Of a stretch of DNA of 64,000 nt, positions 58,563-64,000 are shown piece after piece. The position numbers and the translations under genes were made by a program. The stretch spans positions 45,344 through 109,343 of the forward strand of contig CAYUYJ010000009.1 in the NCBI GenBank assembly GCA_964449325.1. The letters run 5' to 3'. Within the stretch, counting starts at the first letter, position 1; each line of letters opens with the position of its first letter. Below the pieces are notes generated by a model. The model was not told where the DNA came from and did not search any database. It was given only the letters and a program-made list of their open reading frames with translations. Origin of the DNA: RGIG3002 sp964449325 (GTDB taxonomy: Bacteria > Bacillota > Clostridia > Lachnospirales > Lachnospiraceae).

Positions 58563-59510
58563 CTATAAATATCCCATTGTCCGCAGTATAAATATAATCG
58601 CCGTTATTGTAAACGCTGACATCATTGTTGTAATTACAATCATACTGCTTGTTAACGTTCCTTCACATCTCATATTTTTAGCCATTATAAAACAACTTGG
58701 AGTTGTTGGTGATGCAAGCATAATTACCAATGCTACAAGTTTCGCATCTCTATATCCAAGCCACACTGCCACCGGCAAAAATATTGCAGCCATGATGACT
58801 AATTTTATTGTTGATCCCACTACGGCAGGTGTCAGTCTCTTCAGTGCACTTGAAAATTCAAATGAACCCCCAATAGCTAATAAAGCAAGGGGTGTTGCCA
58901 TTTTTGCAAAATTTCCAATAGTATTATCTACCATTACCGGAAAATCTACTCTAAAAACAGATGATAATACACCAATTATGATACTTAAAATTATTGGATT
59001 TGTAACGATTCCTCTAATTGTATTTTTTAGCGGTGAGCCGTCCAACTGCTCTTTCTTCGGACTCTCAATTGTCAGCACAATTACTGAATATATATTGTAA
59101 AGCGGAACTGCTCCAATAATCATTAACGGAACCAGTCCTGTATTCCCATACATGTTTACAACAAAAGCTGTTCCCAGCACCGCAGCGCTTCCCCTGAATG
59201 AGCCCTGTACAAATTCAGGCACTAATGTTTTATCTTTAAGAAAAAACTTTGCTCCTATCCATATCAGGAAAAAGCACAGTGATGTAACTATCATGCAATA
59301 TAAAACATACTGTATATCAAATTCCGCTCTGAAATCCGTATTTATTAAATCCTGAATCAGAAGCATCGGAAGTGTAATTGTAAAGTTTATTTTATTTGCT
59401 ATCCTTATAAAATCCGGTGTCATCCATCCTATTCTCTTAAGAAAATAACCTACTATAATTACAATAAACACCGGAACTGTTGCATTTAAACTGTAAATTA
59501 AATTATCCAT
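58563..59510 (-). CDS. AEC (auxin efflux carrier-like) family transporter
   Basis: A 315-residue membrane protein with about ten hydrophobic segments and the AEC pattern: VPVFIVIIVGYFLKRIGWM at the start, FVQGSFRGSAAVLGTAFVVNMYG in the middle and FVIIMLASPTTPSCFIMAKNM-like LASPTTPSCFIMAKNM near the end. Members transport malate, other organic acids or amino acids. The substrate is unknown. It starts 5 bases after nfo ends, so the two probably share a message. Confidence 0.9.
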   Translation of the reverse strand: MDNLIYSLNATVPVFIVIIVGYFLKRIGWMTPDFIRIANKINFTITLPMLLIQDLINTDFRAEFDIQYVLYCMIVTSLCFFLIWIGAKFFLKDKTLVPEFVQGSFRGSAAVLGTAFVVNMYGNTGLVPLMIIGAVPLYNIYSVIVLTIESPKKEQLDGSPLKNTIRGIVTNPIILSIIIGVLSSVFRVDFPVMVDNTIGNFAKMATPLALLAIGGSFEFSSALKRLTPAVVGSTIKLVIMAAIFLPVAVWLGYRDAKLVALVIMLASPTTPSCFIMAKNMRCEGTLTSSMIVITTMMSAFTITAIIFILRTMGYL

Positions 59511-59515
59511 GATTG

Positions 59516-60373
59516 TTACCTTTTTAACATTTCTATTTCTTCCTTATATGGAGGATATGACTTTTTCTTATCATTTTCATCTTTAATATAAGGTGTCTCT
59601 AATATCTTTGGTACTTGCTCAAATTCATGTAAATGTACGATTTCATGGAGCGTATCAAAACCAATATATCCCTTTCCAATATTTTCGTGACGATCTTTTC
59701 CTGCCCCTAGTTGATTTTTACTGTCATTTACATGAATTACTGAAATCTGATCTGTTCCAAGAATTTTGTCAAACTTTTCAAAAGTTTGGCTTAAATCATT
59801 CACTAAATCATATCCGCTGTCATTAACATGACATGTATCAAAGCACACTCTCAGTTTATCGTTATGCTTCACTCCATCATAGATTCTTGCCAGTTCTTCA
59901 AAATTTCTTCCTATCTCGCTGCCTTTTCCTGCCATTGTCTCCAATGCTATCTTCAACTTCATGTCTCCAGTAAGTACTTCGTTTAATCCTTCTATGATTT
60001 TTGCAATTCCTGCATCCACTCCGGCTCCCACATGAGAACCCGGATGAAGTACCATGCTTTTTGCTCCTATTGCCTGTGCGCGTTCAATTTCCTTTGCCAA
60101 AAATTCAACTGCAAGCTCAAACACTTCCGATTTTACCGTATTTGCTAAATTTATGATATATGGAGCATGAATGACTACTTCATCAATTCCATGCTCTTCC
60201 ATATATTTCCACGCTGCATCAATATTCAGTTCATTGATATCTTTTCTACGTGTATTCTGTGGTGCCCCTGTATATGCCATAAAAACATTCGCTCCATAGG
60301 AAGCTGCCTCCTTTGCAGAGCCCAACATCATTTCTTTTCCACTCATTCCAACATGAGAACCAATTCTAATCAT
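59516..60373 (-). CDS. nfo: Endonuclease IV (AP endonuclease)
   Basis: A 285-residue TIM-barrel DNA repair enzyme that cuts at abasic sites. It begins IRIGSHVGMSGKEMM and shows the family zinc ligands in LHPGSHVGAG, IALETMAGKGSEIG, VCFDTCHVNDSGYD, VIHVNDSKNQLGAGKDRHENIGKG and ILETPY (quoted in parts). Length and all metal-binding motifs are standard. It works with glycosylases such as the MutY half of the fusion at 35976. A ribosome site GAGGT precedes the ATG. It lies 18 bases downstream of the LTA-synthase-like gene. Confidence 0.95.
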   Translation of the reverse strand: MIRIGSHVGMSGKEMMLGSAKEAASYGANVFMAYTGAPQNTRRKDINELNIDAAWKYMEEHGIDEVVIHAPYIINLANTVKSEVFELAVEFLAKEIERAQAIGAKSMVLHPGSHVGAGVDAGIAKIIEGLNEVLTGDMKLKIALETMAGKGSEIGRNFEELARIYDGVKHNDKLRVCFDTCHVNDSGYDLVNDLSQTFEKFDKILGTDQISVIHVNDSKNQLGAGKDRHENIGKGYIGFDTLHEIVHLHEFEQVPKILETPYIKDENDKKKSYPPYKEEIEMLKR

Positions 60374-60391
60374 ATTATTACCTCTATTTAA

Positions 60392-62185
60392 TTATTTTTC
60401 TTCAGAATCATAAATCAATTTATACGCCTGCTTATAATACTCCTTTATCATTGCGTTTTTTTCAAATATTTCATAAAAATCAACCTCGTTTCCATCTTTA
60501 TCCTCTGTATATACAGGAGATAATATAGGATATTCTTTCTGAACCTCTGTCACATACTGCTGATACTTATTAACTAATCCAATTTCTGATGATTCCAAAA
60601 GAATATTCTGAAGATAATTTATACTTGTCTTTACGTTATGCTTTGTTTTAATATCATAATTTGCCCATATAAAAAATGGAACATTAAAATAATCTTTTTT
60701 ATACATATCTGGAGATAGTTCATCATATAGTATACTGGTAATATAGGGCTGATGATCTCCAAAAAACAATACAATTGTATCTTCATCCAAGGATTTGAGA
60801 TTTGTTATTAATTCTTCCAGTGCTTTATCAGACTGATTGAGCAGTGTTAAATATTCATTAACTAAGGAAAAATTTTCTGAATCTGACATCTTGTTTGTTA
60901 TTTTCACATCATCTATCCCTCTCCAATTATAATCACCATGGTTTTGAATTGTAGTATTAAATATGAATACAGGTTTTGTCTGTTCATTTATAATGCTTTT
61001 AACTACTCTATAATCCTCGCTATCATTAACAAAATCTTTTATATAAGAATTTGCTTTAGACCACTTAACAGTTTCAACTCCAAACTTTAAAAAATCATCA
61101 ACAAATTCTTTTCTCTTAAACCTCATTTTTTCATAAACAATTCTCCTTGAATAGTTGTCTCCATTTGCAGGATGCATTGCATATGTTTCATACCCTAATT
61201 CATTCAGCCAATTTGGCAAAACATTCAAATCGTTTTTATAACCTATTGAATAACATGTATCATTAGTTCCCCAAAAACCTAAAGATGATGCAGTCAAAAA
61301 TTCCATTTCCGTATTTGCTGTTCCTCCCGCATAAACGGAAACATATGCATCACCTTCTATAATATTGTCACCTTGAATAATCTTATGAAAGAATGGTAAA
61401 GGCTCTGTATTTGTATCAAACTTTATAATCCTCTGAGGGTCACAAAAACTTTCATTCATTATAACTATAATATTGGGCAAATTTTTATCTTCAATATTTT
61501 CAATTATTCTTCCAACATCTCCGTATTTTTCCCTTTCGTATCCTTCTGGTTCTTTTATACCATGTAATGACATCGTATCTAGAAAGTATAAAACATATCC
61601 CCCATAATTCCATCCATCAAAAGTGTTTACTCCAAGTTCTGAGTAGTCAAATCCAACTATCATTATCAAAATAAAACTCCACAATGCTACTCCCGAAATT
61701 CTATACTTTATTGTACTTTTTTCAATTTCTTTTTTATTTTCCAAATACACTTTAACAAACACAATAACTATACTTAAGATTAACACCCATATAATATGTG
61801 CCTTGCCAATTTTAAATTTATACATAGATGCCACATTTGCTGCCGTTCCCACAGAAAAAAAATCCGATAACCGTAATGCAACTCCCCTAAATTCACACAC
61901 AAAATAATTAGCCATTCCGACTATATTAAATATGCTCAACCATACAATACTAGTCACTTTGACGCTACACGTAACTGCATATGTAAAAAGATATATTACC
62001 CAATAAACCACTATATTTATAAGCATAAATAATATTCTAAACTTCTGTTCCTCAAAAAACCACATATCGTCATTTAGAATCTCTACTAAAAAAAATGTTG
62101 AAATAGATAATATTAAAAAATACATTATTGGATGCATATTTCCTATTCTTATTTTTATGTTTTTCAAATTAATATTCTGTGTCAT
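60392..62185 (-). CDS. LTA-synthase-family sulfatase-like membrane enzyme
   Basis: A 597-residue protein with five N-terminal membrane segments (about residues 15-215) and a large extracytoplasmic sulfatase-fold domain. The metal/nucleophile region is IIVIMNESFCDPQ and YAGGTANTEMEFLT, where the Thr in GGTANTE aligns with the catalytic Thr of LtaS; further motifs are AMHPANGDNYSRR and VLFFGDHQPYIT. It probably transfers phosphoglycerol or a like group to a surface polymer. It is the first gene of a minus-strand run of six. The sequence is AT-rich. Confidence 0.9.
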   Translation of the reverse strand: MTQNINLKNIKIRIGNMHPIMYFLILSISTFFLVEILNDDMWFFEEQKFRILFMLINIVVYWVIYLFTYAVTCSVKVTSIVWLSIFNIVGMANYFVCEFRGVALRLSDFFSVGTAANVASMYKFKIGKAHIIWVLILSIVIVFVKVYLENKKEIEKSTIKYRISGVALWSFILIMIVGFDYSELGVNTFDGWNYGGYVLYFLDTMSLHGIKEPEGYEREKYGDVGRIIENIEDKNLPNIIVIMNESFCDPQRIIKFDTNTEPLPFFHKIIQGDNIIEGDAYVSVYAGGTANTEMEFLTASSLGFWGTNDTCYSIGYKNDLNVLPNWLNELGYETYAMHPANGDNYSRRIVYEKMRFKRKEFVDDFLKFGVETVKWSKANSYIKDFVNDSEDYRVVKSIINEQTKPVFIFNTTIQNHGDYNWRGIDDVKITNKMSDSENFSLVNEYLTLLNQSDKALEELITNLKSLDEDTIVLFFGDHQPYITSILYDELSPDMYKKDYFNVPFFIWANYDIKTKHNVKTSINYLQNILLESSEIGLVNKYQQYVTEVQKEYPILSPVYTEDKDGNEVDFYEIFEKNAMIKEYYKQAYKLIYDSEEK

Positions 62186-62362
62186 GTATTTTCAACTCCC
62201 ATATACTATTTCATACAATGACTTCAATTTTACCATAGCAAAAATCGGAATGCAATTTTTCTTTCATTATTGTTTTAATTCTTCTAATGATTAGCTTTAT
62301 ATAACAGTTGTTTTTTCCGGTTTTGGCTGATAATATTGATATATATTAAGGAGGATGCAATA

Positions 62363-63127
62363 ATGCACTTTAAACACTTACCATTAGTTCCCCAAAAATA
62401 TTATTCATATCTCCATAAGATTGTTGACTTATGCAATTCTTATGACAATCTGATTAATCCTTTCTTTTATGAAGAAGATGAAGAGTATCTCTTTAGTCAT
62501 CATGGATTTTTTTATTGTACGGACTCTGAGAACAACATAATCGGCTTTATTTCTCTGTCTGGAATTTCTGAAACGGAGTTTGAAGCTTGTGGATTCGTAC
62601 TACCTGAATTTAGAGGACAAGGTATCTTTTCTGCCCTGCTAAAAAAAGTGAAAGAGGAATTTCGCAGTACTTCTGTCTCCCTTTTGGTAAATCCGGACTG
62701 CACACATTCTGTAGACATATTACATCACTACAATTTTTTACATTTAAATACGGAATGTAAAATGATTTTAGAATTTACTGATACAGATATTTTTTCCTCA
62801 GAATTATCGCTTGACAGTCAGGAAATTGCTCCTGATATTTGGAACTGTACATTTTTTAATGACAGTGTAAAAATAGGAACCTGTACCATATCTATTGTTG
62901 ATAATTCTTATTGTATGTTAGGAGATGTTGAAATAAAAAAAGAATACCGCGGCTTAGGTCTCGGTATTCCTTTAATTCATTGTCTATGTAATTATCTTAA
63001 AGTTCAGGGAATATTTAAAATAATACTCCACGTAACGAAAGGCAATGTTCCTGCATACAGACTATATAAATCCACAGGTTTTACAATCGTCTCCAAACTT
63101 GATTATTATCAGCTTTCGGTGTCATAA
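62363..63127 (+). CDS. Double-GNAT N-acetyltransferase
   Basis: A 254-residue protein with two GNAT domains. The first has FVLPEFRGQGIFSALLKKV, and the second VEIKKEYRGLGLGIPLIHCL with HVTKGNVPAYRLYKSTGF. In such tandem proteins often only the second binds acetyl-CoA well, which fits the stronger RGLGLG motif there. The substrate is unknown. I chose ATG 62363, behind AAGGAGG. Its 3' end overlaps the end of the signal peptidase gene, on the opposite strand, by 19 bases. Confidence 0.88.
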   Translation: MHFKHLPLVPQKYYSYLHKIVDLCNSYDNLINPFFYEEDEEYLFSHHGFFYCTDSENNIIGFISLSGISETEFEACGFVLPEFRGQGIFSALLKKVKEEFRSTSVSLLVNPDCTHSVDILHHYNFLHLNTECKMILEFTDTDIFSSELSLDSQEIAPDIWNCTFFNDSVKIGTCTISIVDNSYCMLGDVEIKKEYRGLGLGIPLIHCLCNYLKVQGIFKIILHVTKGNVPAYRLYKSTGFTIVSKLDYYQLSVS

Positions 63128-63852
63128 TCCGCTGACTGTAAAATTTTCCCATGTGACAAAGGCCAGTATACGCACAAAGCTTTCGCTATAATTTTCTCTT
63201 TTTTAACGTATTTGATATTCCAGTATCTTGCATCATTGGAAATGTTTCTGTTATCTCCCATAAGGAAATAGCACCCTTCCGGTACATTATACTCGTTCAC
63301 ACCATCCGGAAGATTGCTTGCATCATTTCCAACTTTCCACTCTTCCGGTAAATAGTCTTCTTCTAAAGGTGTTTCCGAATCGTTAATGTAAATCTTCCCT
63401 TCTTTAATAACTACTTTATCTCCCGGAAGACCAATAACTCTCTTTACAAAAAGCTGACTTTCATCATCAGGAAATTTGAAAATAACAATTTCTCCTCTTT
63501 GTATATCACCAATTTGATATGAAAGCCTGTTTCCAACCATTCTATCACCTGTCATGATGGTCGTTTCCATAGAACCGCTTGGAACATTGGCATTAATAAT
63601 TACATAATTATTCACTAAAAAGGCTATAATCACTGCCACAATAAAAATTCTAACCCAGCTGAATATTTCCTTTTTCCAGCTAAAAGGTTCTAATTCCTCT
63701 AACTTTCTTTGTATCTTTTTTCTTTCCTTTTTACTTAGGTCAGGGTTTTTAAGCTGCTCTTCATATGCGGCACGCTCTTCTTCTCTCTGCTTTAACTTTT
63801 CAGCTTTTTTTACTTCTTTTTCAGTTGTTGCATCTTTACTCATCTCGCTCAT
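63109..63852 (-). CDS. lepB: Type I signal peptidase
   Basis: A 247-residue membrane protease that removes signal peptides from exported proteins. A charged coiled-coil region of about 60 residues (KKAEKLKQREEERAAYEEQL) precedes the single membrane segment (66-85). The catalytic serine is S94 in VPSGSMETTI and the lysine K137 in LFVKRVIGLPGDKV; GCYFLMGDNRNISNDARYW is the family box E. The long acidic-basic N-terminal extension is unusual beside Bacillus SipS but common in Lachnospiraceae. I chose the ATG at 63852, behind GAAAGGAAATG. Confidence 0.93.
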   Translation of the reverse strand: MSEMSKDATTEKEVKKAEKLKQREEERAAYEEQLKNPDLSKKERKKIQRKLEELEPFSWKKEIFSWVRIFIVAVIIAFLVNNYVIINANVPSGSMETTIMTGDRMVGNRLSYQIGDIQRGEIVIFKFPDDESQLFVKRVIGLPGDKVVIKEGKIYINDSETPLEEDYLPEEWKVGNDASNLPDGVNEYNVPEGCYFLMGDNRNISNDARYWNIKYVKKEKIIAKALCVYWPLSHGKILQSADYDTES

Positions 63853-64000
63853 ATCATTTCCTTTCTGAAGAAAAAAGTAATATTTGTTCTCTTTTCCCCT
63901 TAAACACTTGTTTATTATAGCTATATAAAAAAGGAAGTTCAATACTCAATGTCATTAAGTTAATTAAAAAATTTTTCAAAAAACAGGATGCAAGTAGAGG

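Overview
The window looks like chromosomal DNA of a low-GC, spore-forming Clostridia of Lachnospiraceae type. The evidence is an alpha/beta-type small acid-soluble spore protein, Gram-positive promoters (TTGACA-17-TATAAT) and strong GGAGG ribosome sites, a T-box leader, Bacillus/Clostridium-type LexA boxes, and families typical of gut clostridia (DUF3048 lipoprotein, Rpn-type nucleases, AAA-like/PD-(D/E)XK proteins). I found no phage, insertion sequence, CRISPR array or rRNA. One tRNA is present, Gly(GCC).

Layout. 1-1.4 kb: end of an OmpR-type regulator and its PhoR-like kinase. 1.5-6.5 kb: spore protein, GH114-like lipoprotein, HxlR regulator with a PEBP protein, methyltransferase, U32-like protein, and an AraC-type regulator translationally coupled to a second-type ClpP. 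6.7-9.5 kb: three-gene ABC-2 exporter. 9.5-10.8 kb: a NiCo (czcD) riboswitch with a cation diffusion facilitator. 10.8-18.9 kb: a patchwork of short cassettes (PadR and TetR repressors, methyltransferase, two CPBP membrane proteases, GNATs), several headed by a strong promoter overlapped by a perfect palindrome. 19-25.4 kb: AAA/PD-(D/E)XK protein, a four-gene GNAT / ANT(6)-like / TIM-barrel / AAC(6')-like cluster, and a BcrAB-like ABC exporter. 25.4-29.2 kb: an Rpn nuclease with a structured leader, an alanine T-box controlling an AlaT-like aminotransferase, and a 5'-truncated Rpn relic. 29.2-33.6 kb (minus): two-component system plus LanFEG-type ABC exporter without lantibiotic biosynthesis genes. 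33.7-40.3 kb: a small exported protein behind two LexA boxes, DUF1653, 5'-nucleotidase, an SfsA-MutY fusion, glycosyltransferase, and a MerR regulator next to a 19-bp-spacer promoter and trmO. 40.3-46.2 kb: PAP2, glyA, MATE, rfbD, DUF3048. 46.3-50.9 kb: threonine/aspartate operon (ACT protein, hom, apgM, lysC). 51-52.6 kb: an EAL-CBS-GGDEF protein broken by an internal deletion. 52.6-55.6 kb: LUD protein, an unexplained about 350-bp stretch behind a consensus promoter, GH3 hexosaminidase, tRNA-Gly. 55.7-63.9 kb (mostly minus and more AT-rich to the eye): small protein, HAD phosphatase, oligoendopeptidase F, AEC transporter, endonuclease IV, LTA-synthase-like enzyme, double GNAT, signal peptidase I.

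Housekeeping operons (glyA, hom-apgM-lysC, nfo, lepB) frame an accessory belt at 2-34 kb dominated by sensing, detoxification and export. Many of its units carry their own repressor, riboswitch or operator. The most unusual items are the promoter-containing 44-bp palindrome at 16513-16556, the LexA-box-controlled exported protein at 33.8 kb, the AraC-ClpP pair, the structured leader of the Rpn gene, and the unassigned region at 53.6-54.0 kb. All family assignments come from reading motifs; no database search was run.
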